Shown piece by piece: positions 54,955 through 64,000 of a DNA stretch of 64,000 bases. Each line of letters opens with the position of its first letter. Position 1 is the first letter of the stretch. A program made the position numbers and the translations under genes. Under the pieces are notes generated by a model that saw only the letters and a program-made list of their open reading frames with translations, made no database searches and was not told the origin of the DNA. This stretch comes from Comamonas suwonensis (GTDB taxonomy: Bacteria; Pseudomonadota; Gammaproteobacteria; Burkholderiales; Burkholderiaceae_C): the NCBI RefSeq assembly GCF_012844455.2, contig NZ_JABBCQ020000018.1, forward strand, positions 1 to 64,000, given 5' to 3'.

Positions 54955-55941
54955 TTATTCCGCTTCGATTTTGGAAGACTTCACCACCTGCGCCCAGTTG
55001 GCGTATTCGGTCTTGACCATGGCACCCAGCTGCTGCGGGTTCATATAGTCAGCGCGGGCGCCCTGCTCTTCGGCTTTTTTCTTGAAAGCGGGGTCTTCCA
55101 CCACTTTTTTGATGTCGGCGGTCAGCTTGTCAATCACCGGCTGGGGCGTGGCTTTGGGTGCAAAAATGGCAAACCACGATGTGGCGTTGACGCCGGCATA
55201 CCCCGCTTCGGCCGTGGTCGGCACTGCAGGCAAGCTGGGCAGACGCTGTTTGCCCGTCACCGCCAGCACACGCAGCTTGCCGCTTTGCACATGGGGCATA
55301 AAGGGCGGCGCGGTGCCGAAGGTCAGATCCACCTGACCACCCAGCAAATCTTGCAGCGCCGGGCCTGTCCCCTTGTACGGCACGTGCACCATCTTGGCAC
55401 CAGCCTGCTGCTCCAGCATGGCACCCGTCACATGCTGCAGCGAGCCATTGCCCGACGAGGCGTAGTTGAGCTTGCCGGGGTTCGCCTTGGCATAGCTGAC
55501 CAGCTCAGCCAGCGTTTTCACCGGCAAATCAGCGCGCACCACAATGATCTGCGGAGCGGACAGCACATTGGCCACAGGCGCAAAGTCACCCTGCTCCCAG
55601 CTCTTGACCTTGACCAGATGGGGCGAGATGACGTGATAGCCCGAGTACTGCATCAGCAGGGTGTAGCCATCGGCATCGGCACGCTTGACCAGATTGGCAG
55701 CAATGGCACCATTGCCACCGCCTTTGTTATCCACCACCACCGACTGGCCAAGCACCGGGGCCAGTGCCTGCGCCGCCATGCGGCCGGAAAGGTCTGTCGT
55801 CCCGCCCGCAGCGGTTGGGACGATCAGCAGCACGGGCTTGCTGGGGTAAGCGCCCTGCGCCATGGCTGGCGCGGCACTGAGCCCTGCGGCGGCAGCCGCC
55901 ACAGCAAGCACGAAAGATAGGCGTTGACGTTGAAATGTCAT
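54955..55941 (-). CDS. Bug/TctC-family periplasmic binding protein
   Basis: Binds a carboxylate in the periplasm; such Bug proteins are very numerous in this bacterial group. From MTFQRQRL (ribosome site AAGGAGA) the product has 328 residues: signal peptide (1-28, ending PAMAQ), then PVLLIVPTAAGGTTDLSGR with the carboxylate-pinching loop and the late VPTTAEAGYAG motif. No TctA/TctB membrane genes are adjacent, so it either uses distant ones or senses ligand. It is third in the run CaiB, lyase, TctC. Confidence 0.9.
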   Translation of the reverse strand: MTFQRQRLSFVLAVAAAAAGLSAAPAMAQGAYPSKPVLLIVPTAAGGTTDLSGRMAAQALAPVLGQSVVVDNKGGGNGAIAANLVKRADADGYTLLMQYSGYHVISPHLVKVKSWEQGDFAPVANVLSAPQIIVVRADLPVKTLAELVSYAKANPGKLNYASSGNGSLQHVTGAMLEQQAGAKMVHVPYKGTGPALQDLLGGQVDLTFGTAPPFMPHVQSGKLRVLAVTGKQRLPSLPAVPTTAEAGYAGVNATSWFAIFAPKATPQPVIDKLTADIKKVVEDPAFKKKAEEQGARADYMNPQQLGAMVKTEYANWAQVVKSSKIEAE

Positions 55942-56020
55942 GTTGTCTCCTTGTTGGTATATCTGACAGCGCCAGCCCTTTCCCCCGAAAGAGCTGCCAC
56001 TGTGTTGCATCTGCGCAGGC

Positions 56021-57001
56021 TCAGGCCTTGGCCAGAGCACGCTCTTGGATGTCTGCAAAATCTGCTGGCGGCTGGTGCAGATCCCAGCGTGTGCCAGCCT
56101 TGACAATCTGGCTGGGTGTCTCATGCCCGATCAGCGCAGGCAAGGCCCTTGCAGCCGCGACGATCTGCGCCAGATCGGTGCCGGTGTCATAGCCCATGAG
56201 CTGCAGTGCATGCACGATCTCTTCGGTGCAGGCATTGCCCGAAGCACCAGGCGCATAAGGGCAGCCACCCAGCCCGCCAATGGATGCATCAAACCTGTCA
56301 GCACCGGCATCAATAGAAGCCAGCACATTTGCAAGTGCCATGCCGCGTGTGTTGTGAAAGTGCAGCGTCACGCCCAGTTGTGGCCAGCGTGTCTTGAAGG
56401 CCTTCACCATGGCGTGCACCTGACTCGGGTAGGCCATGCCCGTGGTGTCGCACAGGGTGATGCCCTGCACACCCAGATCCGCAAAGCGCTGCACCCAGCC
56501 CAGCACTTCGGCCTCAGGCACATCGCCCTCCATGGGGCAGCCAAAGCAGCAAGACAGCGAGACGTTGACGGGCGTTGCCGCCTGCTGCGCCACAGCGATG
56601 ACCTGTTTGAGCGCTTCAAACGACTGACTGCGCTGCATGCGCAGATTGCAGAGGTTATGCGTCTCGCTGACGGACATCACCAAATTCAACTCATCGGTAT
56701 GCGCATCAATGGCGCGCTCCGCTCCGCGCACATTGGGTACCAGCGCCGTATAGATGGTGCCCGGCTGGCGCTCGATCTCGCGCATCACAATCTCGCCATC
56801 GCGCAGCGCGGGGATGGCCTTGGGCGAGACAAAAGCCGTCACTTCAATCTTGGACAGCCCAGCTTGCGACAGCGCATTGATCAGCGCAATCTTGTCCTCA
56901 GTCGGTACAAACGCAGCCTCCATCTGCAAGCCATCACGCGTGCCGACTTCGTTGATATAGATACGGCGAGCCTCGCCATTCCAGACATTCCGGCTGTTCA
57001 T
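56021..57001 (-). CDS. Hydroxymethylglutaryl-CoA lyase family enzyme
   Basis: Cleaves a 3-hydroxyacyl-CoA of HMG-CoA type in a TIM barrel. The 326-residue product has NEVGTRDGLQ (catalytic Arg22, metal-binding Asp23), the paired-histidine motif LHFHNTRGMALANV and the signature loop IGGLGGCPYAPGASGN with the active-site cysteine. Together with the adjacent CaiB-type CoA-transferase this suggests activation then cleavage of a branched or hydroxylated dicarboxylate, for example citramalate-like; the true substrate is unknown. Its ATG overlaps the CaiB-gene stop. Confidence 0.9.
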   Translation of the reverse strand: MNSRNVWNGEARRIYINEVGTRDGLQMEAAFVPTEDKIALINALSQAGLSKIEVTAFVSPKAIPALRDGEIVMREIERQPGTIYTALVPNVRGAERAIDAHTDELNLVMSVSETHNLCNLRMQRSQSFEALKQVIAVAQQAATPVNVSLSCCFGCPMEGDVPEAEVLGWVQRFADLGVQGITLCDTTGMAYPSQVHAMVKAFKTRWPQLGVTLHFHNTRGMALANVLASIDAGADRFDASIGGLGGCPYAPGASGNACTEEIVHALQLMGYDTGTDLAQIVAAARALPALIGHETPSQIVKAGTRWDLHQPPADFADIQERALAKA

Positions 57002-58230
57002 TGAATGATTCCCTTGGCGCGCAGTTGTGCAATCTGCTCGGCGCTCAGGCCTACTTCGGCCAGCACGGCGTCGGTGTCATCACCCACATGCGGCGCACTG
57101 CTGCGCACGGTACCGGGCGTCAGCGAGAGCTTGGGCACCACACCAGGCACTTTCACCTCAAAACCATCGCGGGTGCGCTGGGTCAAGATCATCTCGCGGG
57201 CGTGGTAATGCGGGTCTTCTGCGATATCTTTGGCGGTGTAGACCTTGCCTGCGGGAACGCGGGCATTGCCCAGCTCGTCCATCACCGCCTGCACGGTGCG
57301 GACTCGCGTCCAGTCACCAATCGCACCATCAATGGTTGCCACTCGAGCCACACGACCTGCGTTATCGGCCAAGTCGGGCGCATCGGCCAAGTCCTGGCGA
57401 CCAATCGCAGTCATCAGCCGCTTGAAGATGGAATCTCCATTGCCCGCAACCAGCACCCAGCCGTCCAGACAAGGGTAAGCATTCGACGGAGCAATACCCG
57501 GTAGCGCACTGCCTGCGGCTTCGCGCACAGCACCAAAGGCGCTGTATTCAGGGAGCAGACTTTCCATGATGTTGAACACGGCCTCATGCAGGGCCACATC
57601 AATCACCTGGCCGGGGCCGCCACTCACCTTGCGGTGGTACAAGGCCATCATCACGCCTACCACGCCGTGCAAAGCTGCTAGCGTGTCTCCAATCGAGACC
57701 CCCACACGCACAGGCACGCGACCCGGCTCAGCCGTCAGGTGACGCAGCCCGCCCATGGCCTCACCAATCACGCCAAAGCCCGGCAGATCCCGGTAGGGGC
57801 CAGTCTGACCGTAGCCCGAAATGCGCAGAATCACCAGACCGGGGTTGATGGCATGCAGCTCTTCAGGCGACATACCCCAGCCCTCCAGTGTGCCGGGGCG
57901 GAAGTTTTCCACCAGCACATCGGCCTCGGCAATCAATTTTCTGGCCACGTCCTGCGCTTCTTGCTGACGCAAATCCAGCGCCACCGATCGTTTGTTGCGC
58001 GACTGCACCTGCCACCAGACGGAGGTGCCTTCCTTGATCAGGCGCCAGTTGCGCAGCGGGTCGCCCGCGCCGGGGGCCTCGATCTTGATCACATCAGCGC
58101 CAAATTCACCCAGCGTCTTGCCGCAGAACGGACCGGCAATCAGTTGCCCCATTTCCACAACCTTCACGCCCTCAAGCGCACGCGGCGTGGAAGTTTGCGT
58201 TGCGGGGTCTTTGATATTCATCATTGTCAT
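56998..58230 (-). CDS. CaiB/BaiF family (class III) CoA-transferase
   Basis: Moves CoA between carboxylic acids through an aspartyl intermediate. The 410-residue product has LEGVKVVEMGQLIAGPFCGKTLGEFGADVIKIEAPGAGDP in outline at the N-terminus and the catalytic Asp182 in VSIGDTLAALHG, in the usual place. First gene of a three-gene minus-strand run with the lyase and the TctC protein, divergent from a LysR gene. Substrate unknown. Confidence 0.92.
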   Translation of the reverse strand: MTMMNIKDPATQTSTPRALEGVKVVEMGQLIAGPFCGKTLGEFGADVIKIEAPGAGDPLRNWRLIKEGTSVWWQVQSRNKRSVALDLRQQEAQDVARKLIAEADVLVENFRPGTLEGWGMSPEELHAINPGLVILRISGYGQTGPYRDLPGFGVIGEAMGGLRHLTAEPGRVPVRVGVSIGDTLAALHGVVGVMMALYHRKVSGGPGQVIDVALHEAVFNIMESLLPEYSAFGAVREAAGSALPGIAPSNAYPCLDGWVLVAGNGDSIFKRLMTAIGRQDLADAPDLADNAGRVARVATIDGAIGDWTRVRTVQAVMDELGNARVPAGKVYTAKDIAEDPHYHAREMILTQRTRDGFEVKVPGVVPKLSLTPGTVRSSAPHVGDDTDAVLAEVGLSAEQIAQLRAKGIIQ

Positions 58231-58367
58231 TGTTTGTCTCTTGCTATGCCGTTTTGCGTTACCCAGAGCAGCTTTTCAATCATCTTGCCGTTTAGACCGG
58301 TTCTCGCAAAACGCTGATATGCGAAGCTGCCATCGCATTTAGGCATAGCTGGGATAATGCACACCTC

Positions 58368-59282
58368 ATGAAGCTGGACCCAATCACCCTGAGCCTGTTT
58401 GTTGCCGTGATGGAAGAAAACGCCATCGCCCGCGCCGCTGCACGCGAGCACATTGCGCCGTCTGCCGCCAGCCGCCGCTTGGCAGAGCTGGAAAGTCAGC
58501 TGCAGGTAGAACTCTTTACCCGCAGCAACCGCGGCAGTGCACCTACGGCAGCGGCCTATGCGCTGCTGAACATGGCACGCGGCGTGCTCAATGAAATGGA
58601 TGGCATTGCCACGCAGATGAAGGACTATGCGCAAGGCGGCCAAGAAGGCCTGCGCGGCCATGTGCGGGTAATGGCCAACATCTCCAGCATCACGCAGTTT
58701 CTGCCAGCGCAGTTGCAGCGCTTTTTAAGTCAGCACCCGCATGTCGATGTGCGCCTGCAAGAGCGCGTGAGCACCGATATTGCGCGCGCCGTGGCGGATA
58801 ACGAGGCCGATATCGGCCTGCTCAACAATGGCAGCTACGGCAATAAGATCAGCCTACGCCCCTACCGGCGCGACCGACTGGCCGTCGTCATGCCGCAATC
58901 CCATCCGCTAGCGCGTAAGCGCAGCCTGCGACTGGAACAAGTCGTGACGCATGACCTGATTGGTATGCACGCCGACAGCGCTCTCAACCATCTCATTACC
59001 CGCGCAGCCGCAGACCAAGGCTTGCAGCCGCGCCTGCGTATGAAGGTGACCGGCTATGACGCGCTGTGCCTGATGGTGGCGTCAGGCCTGGGCATAGGCA
59101 TCCTCCCCAAGGGCAGCGCACGTATTTACATGGGCACGCTGCCGCTGCGCTGCATCCGGCTGGATGAAAGCTGGGCCGAGCGCCAGTTAATGCTGTGCGT
59201 GCGCTCGCAAGACGCACTCTCGCCTGTGGCGCAATTGCTGGCCGAGCACCTGTGCCAGCTCGAAGAAACTCATAAAGACTAA
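58368..59282 (+). CDS. LysR-type regulator of the CaiB-lyase-TctC run (inferred)
   Basis: The 304-residue product has an N-terminal winged helix (LDPITLSLFVAVMEENAIARAAAREHIAPSAASRRLAELE in outline) and a LysR effector domain with a late VASGLGIGILPKG motif. It faces the CoA-transferase gene across about 137 bases, so it probably controls that run. It is followed four bases later by earP, but this is likely coincidental read-through order. Confidence 0.9.
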   Translation: MKLDPITLSLFVAVMEENAIARAAAREHIAPSAASRRLAELESQLQVELFTRSNRGSAPTAAAYALLNMARGVLNEMDGIATQMKDYAQGGQEGLRGHVRVMANISSITQFLPAQLQRFLSQHPHVDVRLQERVSTDIARAVADNEADIGLLNNGSYGNKISLRPYRRDRLAVVMPQSHPLARKRSLRLEQVVTHDLIGMHADSALNHLITRAAADQGLQPRLRMKVTGYDALCLMVASGLGIGILPKGSARIYMGTLPLRCIRLDESWAERQLMLCVRSQDALSPVAQLLAEHLCQLEETHKD

Positions 59283-59286
59283 AGCC

Positions 59287-60399
59287 ATGCTGGATTTTTT
59301 ACCGCTGCCAGAAGCGAATGTGACGACCCAACACCCATCTCTGACCTGGGATATTTTTTGCCAGGTCATTGATAACTTTGGCGATGTGGGCGTGTGCTGG
59401 CGCACTGCAGCAGAACTGGTTGCACGCGGCCAGCAAGTACGGCTGTGGATGGACGATGCCAGCGCCTTGCAGTGGATGACCCCGCAGCCCTGGCCCAAAG
59501 GCCTCAGTGTCCATGCATGGCCTGCGCTGATGGTCGACATCCCCGCCGTGGTCGGTGACGTGGTGGTTGAAGCCTTTGGCTGCGAGATTCCCCAACCGTT
59601 TGCCTTCGCCATTGCACGCAAGGCAGAGCAAGGTCTGCCACCGGTCTGGATCAACCTCGAATACCTGTCTGCCGAAGATTACGTAGAACGCTGCCACCGC
59701 CTGCCGTCGCGCATCATGTCCGGCCCGGCAGCAGGGCTGACTCGCTGGTTTTTCTACCCTGGTTTTACCAGCGCAACAGGCGCACTGGTACGCGAGCTGA
59801 ATCTGAGCCAGCGCCAGAGTCGCTTTGCGGGTGAGCGCCTGCAATGGCGCGCAGCGCAAGGCGTTCAAGCCGATGAATGCGCTGTCTCGCTGTTTTGCTA
59901 TGAGCCAACAGCCTTGCCACAGTTTCTGGAACAAACACCCACTCTCAACACCAGACTGCTGGTCACACCCGGCCGTGCTACAGCAGCTGTTCAGGCATTG
60001 CCAGCCGCTCAATCATTGAACATACAGTATCTGCAACCCTGCCCACAACCCCAGTTTGATGAAATGCTCTGGGCCTGTGACCTGAATCTGGTGCGCGGCG
60101 AAGACTCTCTGGTTCGCGCCATCTGGGCAGGTCAGCCTTTTGTCTGGCATATCTACCCGCAGCATGACAATGCCCACCACCACAAGCTCAACGCTTTTCT
60201 TGACTGGCTGGGCGCACCTGAAAGCCTGGTGCGCTTTCACCGCGCCTGGAACGGCATGACCGCACCGCAAACATTGCCTTTACTGAGTCGTGAAATATTG
60301 GCTGAATGGGCCTTGTGCATAAGGGCTGGACGAGAAAAATTAGCGCTTCAGACTGACTTGATTGAGCAGCTTCAAGCTTTTGTCGCCGAAAAAAGCTAA
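59287..60399 (+). CDS. earP: EF-P arginine rhamnosyltransferase EarP
   Basis: Transfers rhamnose from dTDP-rhamnose to Arg32 of EF-P, needed for rescue of stalled polyproline synthesis. The 370-residue product has an early GT-B fold with [19 protein letters not shown] (residues 21-39 in outline) and late [27 protein letters not shown], the EarP nucleotide-sugar motif. The start near MLDFLPLP fits the family. It lies directly before efp, its substrate. Confidence 0.95.
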   Translation: MLDFLPLPEANVTTQHPSLTWDIFCQVIDNFGDVGVCWRTAAELVARGQQVRLWMDDASALQWMTPQPWPKGLSVHAWPALMVDIPAVVGDVVVEAFGCEIPQPFAFAIARKAEQGLPPVWINLEYLSAEDYVERCHRLPSRIMSGPAAGLTRWFFYPGFTSATGALVRELNLSQRQSRFAGERLQWRAAQGVQADECAVSLFCYEPTALPQFLEQTPTLNTRLLVTPGRATAAVQALPAAQSLNIQYLQPCPQPQFDEMLWACDLNLVRGEDSLVRAIWAGQPFVWHIYPQHDNAHHHKLNAFLDWLGAPESLVRFHRAWNGMTAPQTLPLLSREILAEWALCIRAGREKLALQTDLIEQLQAFVAEKS

Positions 60400-60593
60400 A
60401 ATCGACGTTTTGCCTCTCTGAGGGCAAGCGTACCCGGCCCGCCGAGCGATCTTGCTTACCAGGGTCGCGCCCCGCCGCGGTACACGCGGCAGGCCCCGCC
60501 GCCGCACTATTGATGCGTTGCTGTCTCAGCAACCATTGCGAACAGCTTGCCTGCCGTGTAGAGCGGCTCCAACCTTTCAAACGCAAGCAAGCC

Positions 60594-61148
60594 ATGAAAA
60601 TCGCTCAAGAAATCCGCGCAGGCAATGTGATCATGTTCGGCAAGGACCCCATGATCGTTCTGAAGACCGAATACGCTCGTGGCGGCCGTGGCGCTGCTAC
60701 CGTGCGCATGAAGCTCAAGAGCCTGATCGGCAACTTCGGCACGGAAAACGTGTTCAAGGCCGACGACAAGATCGACAACGTGATCCTGGACAAGAAGGAT
60801 TGCACCTACTCCTACTTCGCCGACCCCATGTACGTGTGGATGGACGAAGAGTTCAACCAGTACGAAGTCGAAGCCGAAAACATGGCTGACGCACTGAACT
60901 ATCTGGAAGACGGCATGACTGCCGAAGTGGTGTTCTATGACGGCAAGGCCATCTCCGTCGAACTGCCCACCACCATCGTGCGCGAAATCACCTGGACCGA
61001 GCCAGCCGTCAAGGGCGATACCTCCGGCAAGGTTCTGAAGCCCGCCAAGATCGCTACCGGCTTCGAAGTGGCCGTGCCCCTGTTCGTGTCCCAAGAAGAC
61101 AAGATCGAAATCGACACCCGCACCGGCGAATACCGCAAGCGCGTTTAA
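60594..61148 (+). CDS. efp: Elongation factor P with rhamnosylatable Arg32
   Basis: Stimulates peptide bonds at proline stretches. The 184-residue product from the ATG at 60594 starts [15 protein letters not shown] and has [14 protein letters not shown] with Arg at position 32, the residue modified by EarP in bacteria of this type (no Lys34 modification pathway expected). C-terminus GEYRKRV. About 195 bases separate it from earP, so it may also have its own promoter. A terminator follows. Confidence 0.97.
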   Translation: MKIAQEIRAGNVIMFGKDPMIVLKTEYARGGRGAATVRMKLKSLIGNFGTENVFKADDKIDNVILDKKDCTYSYFADPMYVWMDEEFNQYEVEAENMADALNYLEDGMTAEVVFYDGKAISVELPTTIVREITWTEPAVKGDTSGKVLKPAKIATGFEVAVPLFVSQEDKIEIDTRTGEYRKRV

Positions 61149-61181
61149 TGCGGCTGCAGCTCTTGCAGCTGCTCGCTCATC

Positions 61182-61209
61182 AAAAAGGCTTCCTGATGGA
61201 AGCCTTTTT
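61182..61209 (+). terminator. Intrinsic terminator after efp
   Basis: Arms 61182-61193 and 61198-61209 (AAAAAGGCTTCC/GGAAGCCTTTTT) with a four-base loop and a T-run. Confidence 0.93.
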
Positions 61210-61346
61210 TGTTGTCGCTCAAAAATAGGGGCGTTGAGCCCGCACGCCAAGCAGTCCGTCAGCAGCCCCCCCCCTGTTCTGCACATATTCACAAAATGCG
61301 CCAAGTCTGTGCAAGACTAAAGTCTCTCCATCAACCCCATCGGCAA

Positions 61347-62096
61347 ATGACGCATTCCCTGCCTTGGCTGCAGCCTGAACAAGAATTCCCACCGATCGAT
61401 CAGACTTGGGGCGAGCAAGATCCGATTCCCGGACTATTGGCAGCAGGCAGCACCCTGGATGCAGCACACCTGCGCGCAGCCTACGGCCAGGGAATTTTCC
61501 CCTGGTTCAGTGAGGGACAACCGGTGCTCTGGTGGTCCCCCAACCCGCGCATGATTCTTCGCCCTGACGAGTTCCGGCTTCGCCGCAGTTTGCGCAAGTC
61601 ACTACAAAAATTTCGCGACGCCCCTGGCTGCGAGATTCGCATCGACAGTTCCTTCTCAACCGTGATGCAGCACTGCGCCCAAGCCCCGCGCGATGGACAA
61701 AACGGTACCTGGATTGTTCAAAGCATCATCGAAGCCTATACCGAGCTGCACCAGCAAGGTGCAGCGCACAGCGTAGAGACCTGGGTGAATGGCAAGCTGG
61801 TGGGGGGCCTTTACTGCGTGGCACTGGGCAAGGCGGTGTTTGGCGAATCCATGTTTGCGCTGCAAACCGATGCGTCAAAGATTGCCCTGTCTGCGCTGGT
61901 TGCGCTATGTCACGCCCATCAGGTTCCGCAAATTGACTGCCAGCAAGCCACTGCTCACCTGTCATTCATGGGCGGCCGCGAAATCCCCAGAGAGCAATTT
62001 GCACAGACCGTCAGAGCACAAGCTCAGTTGCCCGATATGCACTGGCAATTTGCCCCCCTATACTGGGATCAATTGCTGAGCACTCCTGAAGTTTGA
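61347..62096 (+). CDS. aat: Leucyl/phenylalanyl-tRNA--protein transferase Aat
   Basis: Adds Leu or Phe to N-terminal Arg/Lys for ClpS/ClpAP degradation. From MTHSLPWL the product has 249 residues with [23 protein letters not shown] and [21 protein letters not shown] and [13 protein letters not shown], all family motifs. A start further upstream (61209) adds an unconserved leader. It is followed by bpt; both act in the N-end rule pathway. Confidence 0.95.
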   Translation: MTHSLPWLQPEQEFPPIDQTWGEQDPIPGLLAAGSTLDAAHLRAAYGQGIFPWFSEGQPVLWWSPNPRMILRPDEFRLRRSLRKSLQKFRDAPGCEIRIDSSFSTVMQHCAQAPRDGQNGTWIVQSIIEAYTELHQQGAAHSVETWVNGKLVGGLYCVALGKAVFGESMFALQTDASKIALSALVALCHAHQVPQIDCQQATAHLSFMGGREIPREQFAQTVRAQAQLPDMHWQFAPLYWDQLLSTPEV

Positions 62097-62125
62097 CGCA
62101 CCTCATCTGCAGCACCGGCCTGATC

Positions 62126-62893
62126 ATGACGCACCCAAACGACCTACCGCTACATGCCCTGCAGTTTTATGCTACGGCAGCCTATCCCTGCAGCTATCTG
62201 CCGGGGCGACTGGCCCGTTCACAGGTCGCAACACCCAGCCATCAAATTCAGAATGCGGTTTATTCAGAGCTGGTCACCATGGGGTTTCGTCGCAGTGGCA
62301 TGTTTACCTACCGCCCTTATTGCGACGGGTGCCAGGCCTGCATTCCGCTGCGCATCATCAGCAATGAATTTCGCCCCAACCGCAGCCAGCGGCGCTCGGC
62401 CAGGCAGCACGGTCAGCTGATGACCTCCATACAGCGGCTGCACTACTCTGACGAGCACTACCAGCTTTATTTGCGATATCAGCAGCACCGCCACAGCGGT
62501 GGTGGCATGGACAACGACAGCGTCGATCAGTACACGCAATTCTTGCTACAAAGCCGCGTCAATTCACGCTTGGTAGAGTTTCGTGAGCCGACCGACACCG
62601 GGGCACCCGGCGTGCTAAAGATGCTCTCGATTCTGGATGTGCTGGAAGACGGCCTGTCTGCGGTCTACACCTTTTATGACCCGGAAGATCACGCCAGCTA
62701 CGGCACCTTCAATGTGCTGTGGCAAATTCAGCAAGCCAAGGCCATGAACCTGCCTTATGTGTACCTCGGCTACTGGATCTCGGACAGCCAGAAGATGCGC
62801 TACAAAGCCAGCTTTTTGCCGCATGAGATTCGTCAGGGTGAACAATGGCGACGCGTTGACAGACAAAGCATTGCGCGCTCACAAATTGATTGA
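62126..62893 (+). CDS. bpt: Aspartate/glutamate leucyltransferase Bpt
   Basis: Adds Leu to N-terminal Asp/Glu in the N-end rule pathway. From MTHPNDLP the product has 255 residues with [44 protein letters not shown] (metal- or fold-related cysteines) and [26 protein letters not shown] at 62093 overlapping the aat stop is an alternative start. Tandem aat-bpt is common in beta-proteobacteria. Confidence 0.95.
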   Translation: MTHPNDLPLHALQFYATAAYPCSYLPGRLARSQVATPSHQIQNAVYSELVTMGFRRSGMFTYRPYCDGCQACIPLRIISNEFRPNRSQRRSARQHGQLMTSIQRLHYSDEHYQLYLRYQQHRHSGGGMDNDSVDQYTQFLLQSRVNSRLVEFREPTDTGAPGVLKMLSILDVLEDGLSAVYTFYDPEDHASYGTFNVLWQIQQAKAMNLPYVYLGYWISDSQKMRYKASFLPHEIRQGEQWRRVDRQSIARSQID

Positions 62894-62994
62894 TGTTGCT
62901 GAAAAACTCAGCACATGGATATATGAGCAGATGACATGCCTGCGCGGCTATAGCACCGCTAGAATGCCTTCATCCCGCAAAGTATCTCCAACGC

Positions 62995-63831
62995 ATGAAA
63001 AAAGACGACCTATCGGCCTCCGCAAAGCCCAGCGTCCAGGTTCTGGAACGCATGTTCACGTTGATCGACGTGCTGGCATCGCGTGAGGAAGCGGTTTCTT
63101 TGAAGGAGATCAGCGAACGCACAGGCCTGCATCCCTCGACAACGCACCGCATCCTCAACGATCTGGCTCTGGGCCGATTTGTGGATCGCCCCGAATCCGG
63201 CAGCTATCGCCTGGGCATGCGTTTTCTGGAGCTTGGCAATCTGGTCAAGGCCCGCCTGAATGTGCGCGAGGTAGCACTGACGCCCATGCGCCAGCTCTAC
63301 AAGCAGATTCAGCAGCCCATCAGCCTCTCTGTGCGCCAGGGCGATGAAATCGTGTATGTGGAGCGCGCGTACAGCGAGCGCTCCGGCATGCAGGTGGTGC
63401 GTGCCATCGGCGGCCATGCGCCACTGCATTTGACCTCTAACGGCAAGCTGTTTCTGGCCGCTGACAATTCCCAGCAAGTGCGCGCCTATGCCACACGCAC
63501 CGGTTTGCCCGGCAAGACCCACTTCAGCATTACCCAGCTGGGTGAACTGGAGCATGAGCTAGCCAAAGTGCGCCAGTACGGTATTGCACGCGACAATGAA
63601 GAGCTGGAGCTGGGCGTGCGCTGCATGGCCGCTGGCATTTATGACGACCAAGGCAAGCTGATTGCCGGCCTGTCCATTTCAGCCCCCGCAGATCGTCTTG
63701 ATGAAAGCTGGGCACCGAGACTGCAGGCAACTGTGCAGGAGATTTCTTCTGCGCTTGGCTGCGCCAGTGCACGCACGCCAAACACGCAGCCCGCAGCTGA
63801 TACTTACAGCCGCAGCCACCAGCAGGGCTGA
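62995..63831 (+). CDS. IclR-family transcriptional regulator
   Basis: The 278-residue product has an IclR winged helix (VLERMFTLIDVLASREEAVSLKEISERTGLHPSTTHRILNDL, about 17-57 in outline) and a GAF-like effector domain with LTSNGKLFLA and GIARDNEELELGVRCMAAGI, including the conserved Cys in the last motif. A basic/polar tail follows. Target and effector unknown; no catabolic genes are adjacent in the window. Confidence 0.92.
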   Translation: MKKDDLSASAKPSVQVLERMFTLIDVLASREEAVSLKEISERTGLHPSTTHRILNDLALGRFVDRPESGSYRLGMRFLELGNLVKARLNVREVALTPMRQLYKQIQQPISLSVRQGDEIVYVERAYSERSGMQVVRAIGGHAPLHLTSNGKLFLAADNSQQVRAYATRTGLPGKTHFSITQLGELEHELAKVRQYGIARDNEELELGVRCMAAGIYDDQGKLIAGLSISAPADRLDESWAPRLQATVQEISSALGCASARTPNTQPAADTYSRSHQQG

Positions 63832-63846
63832 TCGCCATCTGCTTCA

Positions 63847-63900
63847 TATTTGTGAGCTTTCAGCGCAATCCCTGCAAGGGATAGAGCCTGATTTTTTATA
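63847..63900 (+). repeat. Interspersed repeat, copy C
   Basis: TATTTGTGAGCTTTCAGCGC then AATCCCTGCAAGGGATAGAG and CCTGATTTTTTAT; arms CCCTGCAAGGG form a local hairpin. Same family as copies A and B, between iclR and its terminator. Confidence 0.6.
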
Positions 63901-63910
63901 AAGCAGCCAT

Positions 63911-63942
63911 AAAAAAGCGCTACCTCGAGTAGCGCTTTTTTG
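63911..63942. terminator. Intrinsic terminator after iclR
   Basis: AAAAAAGCGCTAC and GTAGCGCTTTTTT with a short loop; A- and T-runs on both sides, so possibly two-way. Bases 63943-64000 show only a short minus-strand frame end (stop at 63967-63969), too short to assign. Confidence 0.88.
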
Positions 63943-64000
63943 TGACCTCCTTCAAAGGCCAGATGCCTATTCAGGATGGTTACCCGCGAATACGCTGTCC

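Noticed and set aside
1-64000. CRISPR arrays, rRNA genes, replication origin
   Set aside because: No regularly spaced repeats, no rRNA-like sequence and no DnaA-box cluster were seen.
63967-64000. C-terminal end of a minus-strand gene at the window edge
   Set aside because: Only about ten codons are visible before a TAG; too short to tell from chance.

Overview
The window looks like a chromosomal piece of a Comamonadaceae beta-proteobacterium, most likely Comamonas or a close relative. Grounds: a napEDABC-ccmABCDEFGHI run, an EarP/EF-P(Arg32) pair, aat-bpt order, an extra long-tailed IF-1, several Bug/TctC-, LysR- and MocR-type genes, and a short interspersed repeat of the GATAGCTG(C)TAGCGCTT type that I associate with this family. 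Taxonomy is inferred from gene content only.

Layout. 1-1.2 kb: decayed IS3-family transposase. 1.2-12.3 kb (minus): periplasmic nitrate reductase napEDABC running without a break into the complete cytochrome c maturation set ccmA-I, with an FNR-like box upstream. 12.9-27.0 kb (minus, except cobK): aerobic corrin pathway cobW, cobN, chlD, cobG, H, I, J, (cobK on plus), cobL, E, M, F, headed by a cobalamin riboswitch. 27.7-34.1 kb (minus): a second cobalamin-riboswitch operon with a TonB-dependent receptor, a binding protein/permease/ATPase transporter and a CbiX-like/2Fe-2S fusion. 34.4-39.9 kb: tRNA-Gln, a small gene plus infA, a LacI-like regulator, a His-rich exported protein, a LysR/BASS transporter pair, an IS3 relic and two tRNA-His genes. 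40.0-41.9 kb: ppiD. 42.1-51.5 kb: an accessory stretch bounded by a tRNA-Val 3'-end relic and the intact tRNA-Val, with an IS481 element inside a universal stress gene, MocR, GGDEF, IS3 and phage relics. 51.5-54.8 kb: hupB, pgsA, uvrC. 55-58.2 kb: TctC, HMG-CoA-lyase-like and CaiB genes with a divergent LysR. 59.3-63.8 kb: earP, efp, aat, bpt, iclR.

How it works together. Two adjacent B12-sensing operons combine scavenging (outer-membrane receptor plus ABC transporter) with de novo synthesis. NapA/B/C need the haem-ligation machinery encoded directly behind them.

The most notable signal is inside the cobalt chelatase gene. The ChlI-like frame ends at an A7 slippery run followed, after 6 nt, by a 12-bp stem-loop, and the minus-one frame is open into the VWA domain. 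One gene can therefore make both a ChlI-like subunit (360 aa) and a full ChlD (575 aa) by programmed frameshifting. The 42-51 kb stretch between hupB and ppiD, which are neighbours in E. coli, looks like an old island integrated at tRNA-Val.
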